From assembly GCA_964304625.1 (NCBI GenBank), contig OZ199839.1, forward strand, positions 7,440,001-7,504,000: DNA of 64,000 nt, given 5' to 3'. A model generated the notes under the pieces. It saw nothing but the letters and a program-made list of their open reading frames with translations, was not told the origin of the DNA and searched no databases. The translations under genes and the position numbers were made by a program. Position 1 is the first letter of the stretch. Every line of letters begins with the position of its first letter. The stretch comes from Kudoa neothunni (lineage: Eukaryota; Cnidaria). This document shows positions 37,771 through 49,302 of this stretch, piece by piece.

Positions 37771-40700
37771 ATGAAAGGAACCCCAATAGTCCGAGATTAT
37801 CATTCGCAAATATCTAACCTAAATGAAAATTCTTGGAGCAAACTATTCCTTGATACTTGTGGTTTCAAGTAGATTTTGAGTGAAACTTCGTTTAGAATTG
37901 ATGTGATTTTAGTCACGGCTATACTATGGCAATCCACCTATCAAAAAGTGGCACTATTCCTATTGGGAAAGGTTGAACTATAATGATATTTTAGAGTTAT
38001 TTAAATCCTGCGAAACTTACAAGATTCAATCAAGAGTATTGCATCGAATTATCAATCGTACATTCGAAATCATTTGTAATTAATGAATGGTTTAACTTGT
38101 GACACACTTGCTCGATGATCAACATAGGTGGATACGATGAATGCTAAACCTGACTATTGGCCAAAAGTGATGGACAAATCTCAAAAAGTAATCAACCTCG
38201 AATCTGTATCCTTATATCGACTACATATATGCATATATACATACCTATGTATACTGATGAACTAATTTAGATTTATGCTTGGCATAACGCTAACCTTAGA
38301 CTTGTATACGAAGTGAAATGGACCTCCAACCGTATTCCAATAAATCCCAACGATATGAAGTTCAGTTTATACAATTATATGAATTACGGAAACAAGGCAG
38401 CCGATTTTAAATTTTCCGATAGCAATGTGTTGACGATGTAAAAATAATGTGCACAGTTTTTTCATCGTTAAATCGATTAATTGGATTAGGAATGCAAATT
38501 CAGTAATTACCACGGTGGGGCTGGCATTTTTAGATCGAATGTGTACATCATTCAGTTACGCAGTTGTTAATGTGAATATGTGTGGACTGATGTGAAGGCG
38601 GTGACACCTTCTTTAGATTGGAATCAAATCATCCAATTACAATATCGATATCTCTGCTGTAACTATGGTTCACGAAATAGGCCACAACCTAGGCTCCGAT
38701 CATTACGAAAGTAATGTTGGTTGTAAATTGTCAAATTGAGGGAAACGACTTTAGCGCTAAATTGTATTAACGACGGCAAAACACAATGTGTTATGTTTCC
38801 TTCCACATTCCCATGGTATATGATGCATTTTTAATAAATACTGTTTGATGACCGTAATGGATTGGCGATCCGAAATTACTAACAGAGAATTATTAACTTG
38901 AAATTGTATCATTAGGCCACAAATATATCCTCCAGCATTCCACTCGGAGTCCATTATTGCAATTATGAAGAAGAAAAATCGTTGTGTTAAAGATTGCGCC
39001 GTTATCAATGTAGAATAAAATTTGAAAAATTGTTTAACCTACAATTTATGAAGAAAAAAAAAGAAAATCTGAGATCTAGTTGTGGCAATGGGATTATCGA
39101 CAGTGGAGAAGAATGCGACTGTGGTTTTCCAGAAAACTGTGAGCTCACCGGACAAAATAAATGCTGCGATTACAAGACCTGCAAATTCAAACCAGGAGTA
39201 CAATGCTCAAGTGGAGATTGTTGTGATAACTGTAGGGTAATGAACCTAGAACATTTTTTACGCAGAAAATATGGATGATGTTAAATTCTTAGTTCGCCGT
39301 CGGGAAAATGTGTCGGAAGTCTCAAGGTGGATGTGACAAAGATGATTATTGTACAGGCAACAGCGCTTCGGTATTCATACAAATTTATCCTCTAATGTTG
39401 GTTCAATGAATAATTAATAGTGCAAACCTGATCTTGTTGAAAGTAATGGAAAACCCTGTGACAACGGAAACGTATATGTTATCCTGGTGTTGCATTGTTA
39501 TTCGTAATCTAGGCATTTTGTTATGATGGAAATTGCAACAGATTAAAAGATTCATGCGACAAATTATTTCCGTCAAGTAAATAACCCAACTGAATTCCAG
39601 TCTCTGGTTACTATACGAAAAATTTATTTTAGCAAGCACATATTTGAGCAGTATTTGTATAAAAACCGCCGAGCAGAATAAAAAGCGATGTACTGCTGGC
39701 TCGGATAAAATTATTTGCAACGACTAGTAGTTTTGATTTCATTATGTGTGCAGATGAATAAATGTATTTTGTAATAGTGACGAAGGATGTGGTTATGTTT
39801 GGTGTAAAACATTGGGATATCGACCATCGGAGAAAAATTATTATTTCAGATCTCCGTACGGTTCATCCATGTGCTAGTAATTCTTTTTGATTAGTTTTGG
39901 TTTCTTACATTTAATTGGGAAGTTCCTAAATCAGTCAGTGGTCGTTAATGTGGATTACCTCGAATTACTGATGTAACCGACTCAGTAGCAATTTGATTTT
40001 ATGCTTATTATTATTTTAATTTTTTTCATTTGTAACTAGAAATGTATTCTAGTAGTGTAAATATTTATTGATTAATAACCTTTATTTTTTTATTTTTTTC
40101 AAAAATAATATAAAATGTCTCATTTAATTGGGAACAATTGTTGCTAAAAAATTCTAATATAAAATAATAATTTTTAATCTTTGAGTTTATTTCTATTTAA
40201 TTAAACTATTGTTCGCTCTAAATTTTGCAATTAACTCTAATACTAAATAAGAATATACAATAAAAATTACCAATTCCGATTAATACCTAAATTTTCTGAA
40301 TTACAGTAATAGACCAGTCGTACGTACATCAGTTATTTTACATAATAAAATATTTTTTCGTATTAAAAATGATTTAATGATATTATTATTATTATTATTC
40401 GGTTAAAATAATTTATGAGCATAATTAGTACGAAAAAAACGAAAAATAAAAAGCCGCGTGAGGATCGGTCGTACGTACCTTTTTGCTTTGACAGCATAAT
40501 TAAATTAAACGTTTTCTTTTTTTTTTACCACGTTTAAACAATTAGTAAGTTTTTATGGTTACATCAATATGGTAGCTAGTTGAAAATGAAGGATAAACAT
40601 AGACACATGTTGTAGATACATAGTAATATGGTTTATAATGATGTTCTCTCTAATTCATAGAAATATCAATGGCGCAATGACAGTCCTTTCCCAATAATTC

Positions 40701-43700
40701 AGAAACGGATGATTATTTTATTGATAAAAAATTGAACCTTTTAGAGATGGCCGCCTTATTTTATTTAGAAGGGCTTGGCAACTATTTTAAACATCATGAT
40801 TCAAAAAAGTGGGGGTTAATATCTGATTCTATTCTAGATGTTTATTCATTTTTAAATCTTAATTTTAAACAAAAAAATCATTGGCTTTTCATTAATATTT
40901 AAGTTATAGCTAGTTTTGTGTTTCATATTCTTTGAGCGCGTGTGCAAAAAAGTACGTACAATCTCCTCATCACCAAGGGGATTACGTTCGACCTATCCAT
41001 TACTGTATAACGAAAAATAATTTATATTAAGCATAATATATAGTGTTGCCTTGATATCACTTTTTTCAAAGGAGTATTAAATTTTTGAGCACTCGTGAAT
41101 ACCTGAATTGATAAATTGTAACAGGTTGTATGCATGCTTAAAGTTGAAGTTTTTATTGAGTAAAAATTTTTACTAATTATCGTATTAATAATTATCCATA
41201 ATATCGGAATGTCTAACGTTTATTACACATATTAAAAATTTAATGGGAAATTTATCTATTTATATATATGTAAAGCTGTAATGTCCGTGTATTTGCCTGT
41301 GCACACATCTCCTTATATTGAGACCTTTTGACTATATGAGCTTTGTGATTGCTTATAAAGTGGGGTATCGGTAGGGTAAATTTTCTGTGGACAGATTAGC
41401 GCTAACAATATTAAGATTAATACAATATGTGACTTCCAATATAATAAAAGATAAGTGTAAATAACATTTATTTTCCGATGCTGATTCAACAATAAAGTTG
41501 TGATATTATGTTTTTGCTATCCGAACATAGTTAAGACGCTCTTTAGCATTTATGTTCGCGAAGGCCGTGACCTCGATGTAAACGTAGATATATTGTTTAA
41601 ACGAATTTAAATTGAAGTTAATACATTTTCTGTAAATGCAACGCTGTAAACAAACTTTTAGATTAGTTGGTTCATCGACCGGTTAATACATACGATTAAA
41701 TGTCAAACGAATTGGAAGAACTTTTCATTTCTAATGTGGAAAAAGCCCGTTCTAGTAGAAAATGAAGAAGATCACGATATTACTGTTTATTTCGAGTAAC
41801 ACTTTCGCCAAAAGAACGATACTGCGATCAAAATTTGAGTCTAATACTTTCACGATTCTTAATAATAAAATAAATAAATATGGAGAGCAAAAATTCAGTC
41901 CTAAAAAATACCTTCTAAATTTTAACCAAATCCCGCTTCGAACAGAATCGTCCCCATGTGTAATCTCACTTTTGTTTACAAAAAATTGCCAATTTCATTA
42001 TTTGTTACATAATGAAATTGGATTAAATCACTTAAATTATCTTTTAAGATAATTATCTGACCTAAAAGATAGTTTATGTGCTCATTATAATGGTGTTACA
42101 TTTTACAAACTGAGAAAATCAATTTGCTCACATCCACTCGATAAAATGTAAATCTCATTGCGATTTATTATGTTATAAAATGATGTTTAGTTTTTATTTT
42201 TTTCCGTAAATTTATATTTACTGGATAAAGTTATGACTGAATTTGTTTGAAAATGCGATCATGAAAAATTTAAATATTATTTAACTTAGAAAGTTGACAT
42301 TTTAAAGCGTCAATTATCTTCTAAAAAAAAGTATAAACTGTTATGTTTGTCACAAAATAATCAATAAAATACAGCATTTACAAAAATATAAAATAGACCA
42401 TTTTTAAGCTTACGTAGATAATTTCAATAAAAATGATAAAGTATCATACACGATTTTCCAGACTACCCTATCCGAGTAAATTTAAAAAATCTGAAACGTT
42501 GAAAAAACATTTTTTAATAGCATTTAATTATTTTTATATAAAAATTATTAAAATTTTGCCTTAACTAAATTCAGAAAATATTGTGTGGTAAATATTAGTT
42601 TATCGAATGAATTCTTAAATAACTAACCTATCGTTATTGGAATAGTTTATTTGTCCATTTATGTTAACATCGAATTTTTGAACAAAAAAAAGACTAAAAT
42701 ATGATTATTTTTAAAAACAAATTTACAGTAATCTAATTAAAACAAAGAAAAATTATTCTTAAAATGTTGTTGAGAAGATTTATTTCTTCACCCATGATAA
42801 ATCGGTACCGTTCTTCAATAAGGTATTCCTCAAGATTTGAGAATGACAGCCCTCGTTTTATGCGAAGAAATTTTTTTAGCCTCCCTCAGTATCCTTCGAT
42901 AGTATATGTACGATACTATTATGCACGTATCCCTTCGAGTGGTTGACCCTTTTTGGATTTCTCTTTCGATGATGGACAAAAGTGTCGTCGAATTCCACTT
43001 CTCTACATAGAAGTACCTCACTTCTACGAGAGTCCCCTTTCCCATGTCGTCAAGTTTACACTGAGCCAATCCAAAAATCCAAGGACCGTCAACCCTTCCT
43101 TCATATTTTCCTCTTCTTAATGCAGCATCTATTTATATATTTAACTTCCATCGTCGGCATCTATTAAATAAAAGAAATACGTTATATAAATAATTTTACC
43201 AAATACGAGATTTATTATCTGACTCTAAAAATACTTTCTTTCGAGAAGTTTTCCATACGTCTCCTTTAAGGTACCGACCTTGATTATATTTTCTTTTTCC
43301 GTGGAGGAGGCATTCATCAATTCCTACAATGAAACCTTCCCCACCAAGTTTGTTTCTCTTCTCGAAGGGTGGTTTGCAGAGTTGTCGGCATATTTAACTT
43401 ATCTTTTTTGGTTGTAGTTAGAATAGTTTCATCCATACACCAATGATATAATATTTTAAAAAATTTTTTCATTGTTAGATTCTGGGACGGACCGCGTATA
43501 AGAGAGTTTGAAAAAAATGTTCCATTTTGGGGGAAAAAGTAGTTTTACACCTATTGTTTTTAAAAGCAGAGGCTTGAGATAAACTATTACTTTTTACATA
43601 AATATGTGAAAGAATAATTGACGTTATTTCTGTCTTACGCGGACTGTTCAGTTATCGGCCTGGCAACATTTAATTTGCGTTTTCTATGGGTGAAGGAATC

Positions 43701-46700
43701 GAAATTCCTGCAATTGCTACAGCGAGTTTAAGCTTTGTGAAGATAACCCTTAGCAATAAGTATGTATATGGAGGAACTTTTTGTAATCATTAATTGGCAA
43801 ATAAAAGTCAACATCGCCTTTAAAACTTAACGACTCCATTTTGGACTAATAAGTGTTAAAAAACGAGGCATTAGTAAATCCGTTGATTTTTTAAAGTAAA
43901 AAAAATATAAATGATTTGATATAACGGATATGTTAAAATATGTGACAAATAATGAAACTGACAGTTTTTGTAAACAAAAGTGAGATAACACATGGAGACG
44001 ATTTTGTTTGAAGTGGGACTTGGTTAAAACTTAGAAGTTATTTCTTAGGGCTAAATTTTGTCCCTCCATATTTATTTACTTTATTATTAAGAATCGTAAA
44101 AAAATTAGCAACAAAAAAGATGCGCAAAGAGATGTTTTTCAGGTGTCACAGGCTTTATAATTACCAATACTTTAATTGGCGGGTCATTTTAAAGATAAAG
44201 ATTATTTTTTTATCTTTTACAGTTTTTCTAATTAAATAATTTTGTTATGAGGAGAGGGGGGTGCTTTGATATTACTAAATTTTGTTTAATTGAAGCAGTC
44301 ACCAAAAGGGTGATATTTTAAACAAATTATGAATTTATTCTACTCAGCATAGGGTTATATGAAGTTATTAATATATTTTATCATAGATTTAGTTCGCTAA
44401 TTAACTTTCAAACAACTATTAAAAGTAGGAAATAATGTTACCCTAGCGTAAACTGTACATATTTTTGCTAACAGAACCAAAGGTTTGAGGGTGGTCCGTA
44501 ATTCTACTAAAACAAGAAAAGTAAACTTAGAAAATTGTTCTTTGAATGAAACTTAACAAGATTTTTGTATAGTTTTTAAACACCATTACGAAAGGTTTAA
44601 TCAGAGTTCAACTAAAATTGATATTACTATTGTTATGCGAGTATTTCAGAATTGGGATATAACATCATATTTTAAGTCAAATATAAAAATAAATAAGTAT
44701 AAGAATGGATTAGTTTATTCTATATGGGAATTATTATTACAAAAAAGGTCAGATTTACCTCGATCATCGAATATAATTGATGTTTTTCTTATTTATTACG
44801 TAAAATATTGTATTAACGTATTTTTCAAATTTTTTGCTAATGTGTATAATATTAAAATGAATGTAATATTAATTTATTTGTTTTAATTAAAATGGTCATT
44901 AATTGTTTATTTCATTTTTATCTTTAGAATTTCAAATAAGAGTACATAGTTAATAAAGTTTTAGAGAAAAAAACTGGGCAAATAAACAAATTCTTTTAGC
45001 AAATATTATTTTGGTGGCTTCTTCTCTACGAATTATTCTATCAATGATTGTGTTTAATATTTGATAACCTGCTTCTATCGGTTTGAATGTTTACTTTAAT
45101 ATAAAAGTAACTATATCCTAATTTACTTTAAGTTTACACACAATGATACAAATAATAGACAAGGCTTTTCATTCCTTGTCAATAGATCTTGCCCTAATGA
45201 GACCACATTTAATTAAATTTTAAAAGCTTATAATGCACTTTAAAAACTAGAATTTATTAGCTTATGTTTTAAAATAATCATTGATTTTCTATTATCTAAT
45301 AATGCTACAATAACTATAATATTTATAAAAGTAGGGCTATATAACAAATATTATTGAACATCGGTACTTGTAATTTGTAAACGAAGATTAAAAATTGTTT
45401 TTTTAAAGTAATACTTTTAATATATTATTATTTTAAAGATTGATGAGTCAACTGTGGTAATGTAAATTTCTTAGACCCGAATTGACTGAAGTATTAATCG
45501 AAATTTAATAATAAATATATTTATAATTATATATTTGTATGAAACCACATTTAATTTATATTTAAAACGATTTTTAACGATTGCAGTGGGCTATTTGCAA
45601 ATATTTTGCAATCGCATCACACCAAGACCATGTTTCTATTATTACTAACGTATGAAATTATATGGAGATTAATTAATTATTAGAAAGTAAAATGAATTAT
45701 CTTATTAATTTTATATAATTTTAAAACTAATTGGTTATTATTTAGCGCGGCTCCCGAACCAGTTGGCGATGTCAGTAATCTTGTACCTAATGGGGTTCAA
45801 TGTGGAAATAACAAGGTAGGATAGCTTGTTTTTGTTGAATCTAATTTTTATTGATATAAAGATGTGCGTCAAAGGGAAATGTGTCCCTGTTAATTACGAT
45901 CCAAACTCTTGCGAAAACGTAAGATGCAAAATTGGCGAGGTAAAATCTAAAAAAGTTTTGGGGCGTGATTGTGAGGAATGTGTAGCAATGTCAACGAGGA
46001 AAGTGTGTCAACAAACAATATGGAGACGACCCCTGCAAAGGAAAATGTGATGACCGATTCGAAGTATACATTCTTTATTGTTTGCGGCACATATTCAATG
46101 AACTAAAATTATTTCATTAATTATTATAATTGGCTTGAATTTTATGAGCAAGCGTTTCCAATCAATAACATTTTTTATATTAAAACAAAGTATCATTAAA
46201 TTTGGTTAAACATAAAAGTTATAATTAATGTGTCACGGTAGAAAATTATATTATTCTATATAGGTCTGTAAATATGGAAAATGTGTTTTCAAAAAAGGCA
46301 TTGAGCCTTGCAAATTTATAAAATGCGAACCTCCAACAGTATTCTAATGCTTGTTGTCCAAATGCACTAGACAAAATGCTAGGTGTGCATCAACGGTGTT
46401 TGTGTTGACAGAAGGGCCCCTAGTGATCCATGCAACGGTAAATGTGACGCCAGAATCCAGGTAACCAAAACATTATTCTATTGGCTTAATGATACCGAAT
46501 AACCAATAGGTTTGTGTTAAAGGCAAATGTCGATTGGGCCCCAACTGGTTTATCTGTGGTCGATTTGCTTGCCCAAAGAATTTATTTGTGGATAAATCAT
46601 TTTTTTGGGCTTTTTAATTCATTTTAGGAATGTATAAACAATCAATGCAAAATAGTTGACAGAAATAAAGAATGCATGAAAACATGCGATCTTGTTAGCA

Positions 46701-48273
46701 GCGTAATTTCCACATATATAACTATATTAGAATTAAGACGAATACCATCAATAAATATTGTTACATGCTTAATCCTATTCAAAAATTTTTTATTTAATAA
46801 AAAATCTATATAGGAATGCAAAGATGGAAAATGTCTGTTAAAATATGGTTATAGTGTTTGTGGGAGCAAGTATTGCGTTGAGGATGAGGTATTCATTTAG
46901 CGAGCTGATATTATTTAAATAAAATTAGACTTGTATTGATGGAGTATGCAAAAAGGATAGTAAATTAAGTGATGAATATGAACCCACATTGGAAAAGGTT
47001 CCCAATGCTAAATTATTGGATCCCCGACCAAAAATCAAGGGTCAATGTATGATTTATCAAGTAAACTATGATCAAAGGGAAAAATATTTCATAATTTAAT
47101 AATCATTTAGATAAAATTAAAAGGGAAATGTTATAACATTCCAAAGATTGATTTATGCAAATACAAAAGATGTGCTAGCACAGAGGTCTTTGTTGATTTT
47201 TGTGATGGCATTTTCTGCTAAACCATAATTATTTAGCTTTGTCTTAATAACAAATGTCACTCGCTAGAAAAATTGGAGGGGAAATGTCCATCAAAAAGAT
47301 GCCCATCGGGAAAGGTATTCAAAAAGTGATATATTGCAACATGGAGATTACTAATCAACTAGCATTGCTACAATAAACAATGTTTCTATATACCACCTTA
47401 CCGAAAGTTGTGCGAGGGTGTAAAATGTGGTAAAGATCAGGTATTCTATTAAAGTTTTAACAATAAAATATATGAATTAAAGGTTTGTCGAAATGCTGAA
47501 TGTTTATCGGTAACTCTTCTGGATCAATATTGCAAAGATAAAACATGCCTTGAAAACGAGGTTGAAAAGGTTTGTATCAGATTAACCCTTAATTCATTTC
47601 TAGAAATGTGTTTCGGGATTGTGTATCCTTCCAGAAAATAGCCAAGGTTGCAACAACGTTAAATGTGATAATAATAAGGTAGAAAATCGATCAAATAAAC
47701 AATGTTAGTTAATATTAGGTGTGCATGCTTGGGGTGTGTGTTCCAGCTCCTCCTCATTATGCTCGCTGTTTTGAGGTCGAATGCAAGGGGAATGAGGTAA
47801 GGAGTAATTTTTGATATGAAATAAGATTGTGAATATCAGAAAAAATAATGGATTTATATAGGTATGTGATTGGAAAGGAAATTGTGTTGCCAAAGAAAAG
47901 TTCATAATAATATTTTTGCCATAATTTTCATTAATCATAGGGTTGATGTCGCCAAAATGGAGGGAAATTTGACCGACGAGAATGTTGGTTTCCCTACGCC
48001 AGAAGTTGCTAAAGATGATGATCCAAAAGACGGTGCTCCTAAAGATAGTACTCCTAAAGATGATGCTCCAGAAGAGGACAATTCTGGATCTAGTGACAGC
48101 GAAAAAAATGTCGCAGACACTAACTCCTCAAAACTTAGCAATGGAGCCATTGTTGGAATTGTCGTAGCTGTAGTTGCAGTGGTTTTTATTGTGTAAGATG
48201 ACTTCTAATAATTATCCCCATAACGTGCATGTTTAGGGGGATTATTGTCGTGATTAGATCCAAAAGTGGTTAG
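37771..48273 (+). CDS. ADAM-like membrane metalloprotease-disintegrin with tandem Cys-repeat stalk
   Basis: Predicted zinc endopeptidase and adhesion protein at the cell surface. Supported exons: 38271-38437, 38490-38571, 38617-38710, 38755-38815, 38916-about 39000, about 39072-39236, 39293-39370, 39421-39471, 39513-39576, about 39609-39726, 39778-39876, 45746-45815, fifteen repeat exons (45862-47899), 47941-48192 and 48237-48273. The reprolysin site is [17 protein letters not shown] (HExxHxxGxxH), followed by a Met-turn region [15 protein letters not shown]. The disintegrin domain begins [20 protein letters not shown]. The ADAM cysteine-rich domain follows ([39 protein letters not shown]), then an EGF-like start [18 protein letters not shown]. 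The C-terminus has an acidic Pro-Lys-Asp stalk, a membrane span ([17 protein letters not shown]) and a tail of only about six residues. The catalytic residues are present. The 5' end is uncertain: plausible prodomain frames start near 37771 ([17 protein letters not shown]). Confidence 0.85.
40465..40965. mobile_element. Possible 0.5-kb MITE
   Basis: GGTCGTACGTACCTTTTTGC at 40468 faces GCAAAAAAGTACGTACAATC (40946-40965), an inverted pair agreeing at about 16 of 20 positions. A further CAGTCGTACGTACATCAG lies at 40315. No target duplication is evident; family unknown. Confidence 0.35.
41841..44165 (-). mobile_element. Merlin DNA transposon, second copy, in the ADAM intron
   Basis: Long inverted ends: 41841-42015 pairs with about 43935-44110 (shared GATTCTTAATAATAAARTAA and CATGTGTWATCTCACTTTTG). 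The outermost right part continues to 44165 and reads, on the minus strand, GGTAATTATAAAGCCTGTGA, like the Merlin-1 end. On the left the outer 55-60 bases are replaced by unrelated sequence, so that end is truncated or diverged. A Merlin transposase frame lies on the minus strand at 42733-43839. The 96-codon plus frame at 41762-42052 is this TIR and not a gene. More diverged than copy 1. Confidence 0.85.
42733..43839 (-). pseudogene. Merlin (ISXO2-like) transposase, second copy, broken
   Basis: The minus strand starts [13 protein letters not shown]. The first catalytic Asp lies in [20 protein letters not shown], followed by YLKGD. A roughly 170-base gap follows; then [40 protein letters not shown], and a tail [20 protein letters not shown] ending GEEINLLNN. 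The second Asp region is altered (GSTTRRDTC), and the NHS...TNTIE block seen in the first copy is deleted, so the catalytic Glu is gone. There are several frame shifts. Clearly dead, and older than copy 1. Confidence 0.82.
45862..47899 (+). repeat. Array of 15 cysteine-rich repeat exons in the ADAM-like gene
   Basis: Exons: 45862-45939, 45986-46063, 46264-46338, 46383-46460, 46510-46587, 46628-46702, 46814-46888, 46929-47060, 47111-47185, 47237-47314, 47363-47440, 47483-47560 (or 47569), 47604-47678, 47719-47796 and 47862-47899. All but the last two-Cys unit begin and end in phase 0, and most are exactly 75 or 78 nt (25-26 residues) with four cysteines, C-x4-C-x8-9-C-x3-4-C. Examples: [60 protein letters not shown]. 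Introns are mostly about 40-60 bp, with three of 100-200 bp. The unit resembles the first half of an ADAM EGF-like domain, the likely seed of the duplications (inference). Unit 8 is extended to 132 nt, and unit 9 lacks its first Cys. Confidence 0.88.
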
Positions 48274-49302
48274 AAATAGTTACAAGCTGGGGAATAGAAA
48301 ACAAATACTTAATCAGCGGATACAATATAGAGTTTTAGTCGATAGTATAAAACTTCTTTAGAACTAATGATCAGTCTTATTATTCATTGCTATTTGTTAG
48401 AGTTTGGTTCTTGTTTTCGAAATGGAAGATATTTATTGTTCTAATTTTAAACGTAGGATTTCATTAAATAAAAGGATCCTTGTTGATAATATATGTTAAA
48501 TTGTCGAATCTACTTTTTATTTTCAATGTCTCTAATTAAGATTAAGCTAATAAATTGCAATAAAAAACATTTAACCACAACATAAAATTTACTGTTGCTT
48601 ATTCTAGTTTATATGTAATCAGAATTAATAATTATTTTCATTTTAATTAAACTGATATTAATATATTAAATACTTTTATTTAATATATTAATATTTTTCG
48701 ATTATAATTATAACCCAAAAATTTCCCCTCATTCAGATTAGATTAGATTAGATCAGATCAGATCAGATCCGATCCGATCAGTGGGAAATATTTATATTAT
48801 TTTCCTTCGAGTTCCACGTTAGGATACAGTGAGTAATCCAAGGAAAACATCATTTTTAGAGTTTACTTACATTTTTATATTAAGCATAGTACACAATTAA
48901 ATATTAAAGATATGGGGGTTAAAGTGATTATATGGAGACACAATTTATTCTTTAATTTCTTAAGAAATTTAATTATTAATTTTTAACCCCCTAATGATCC
49001 CAAAAACGATGAACGTGTAATGGACCTTAGGATAAATTTTACCTCACATTTTTTTTAATTATAGCAATTTAAAAATCTAATAATCAACACTGTAAAATAA
49101 TTTTTAACTCCTATGGATGAAACACTGGAAAATGCATATTAAATTTTGACATAATCCGCGTGATAATCGGCTTCGCTTACGATCCGTCTAATATCGGTAC
49201 ACATCGATGTTTCATAAAAAAAATCATTGCGTTAATGCAGTGGAATTAAACGTGTTGCGCCTCTTGAACTATTAAAAAAACCATCAGAAGAATTATTGAA
49301 AA
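48274..49302. other. Intergenic downstream of the ADAM-like gene
   Basis: AT-rich, with the pentamer microsatellite at 48736-48781. TTAACCCCC at 48986 looks like a piggyBac left end that could belong to the relic at 49303-49780, but no right end was found. Confidence 0.4.
48736..48781. repeat. Pentanucleotide microsatellite with ordered variants
   Basis: Nine units change stepwise from GATTA to GATCA to GATCC and back to GATCA. An example of a short tandem repeat in which point variants have spread to neighbouring units. Confidence 0.85.

Larger units (their letters stand above)
39877..45745 (+). other. 5.9-kb intron of the ADAM-like gene, transposon-laden
   Basis: It separates the cysteine-rich domain (SPYGSSMC, then a split Tyr codon) from the EGF-like start ([11 protein letters not shown]). 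It holds a possible small MITE (40465-40965) and Merlin element 2 (41841-44165). The rest is AT-rich and unassigned, with TA microsatellites near 41262. Confidence 0.75.

Noticed and set aside
41762-42052. 96-codon plus-strand open frame
   Set aside because: It is the left terminal repeat of Merlin element 2; its inverted partner at 43935-44110 shows the same sequence.
47705-48150. Minus-strand frames opposite the end of the ADAM-like gene
   Set aside because: Antisense shadows of the repeat exon and the acidic stalk exon.
48911-48994. GGGGGTTAA and TTAACCCCC as a mini piggyBac
   Set aside because: The motifs face the wrong way (right end before left end), so they cannot bound one element.
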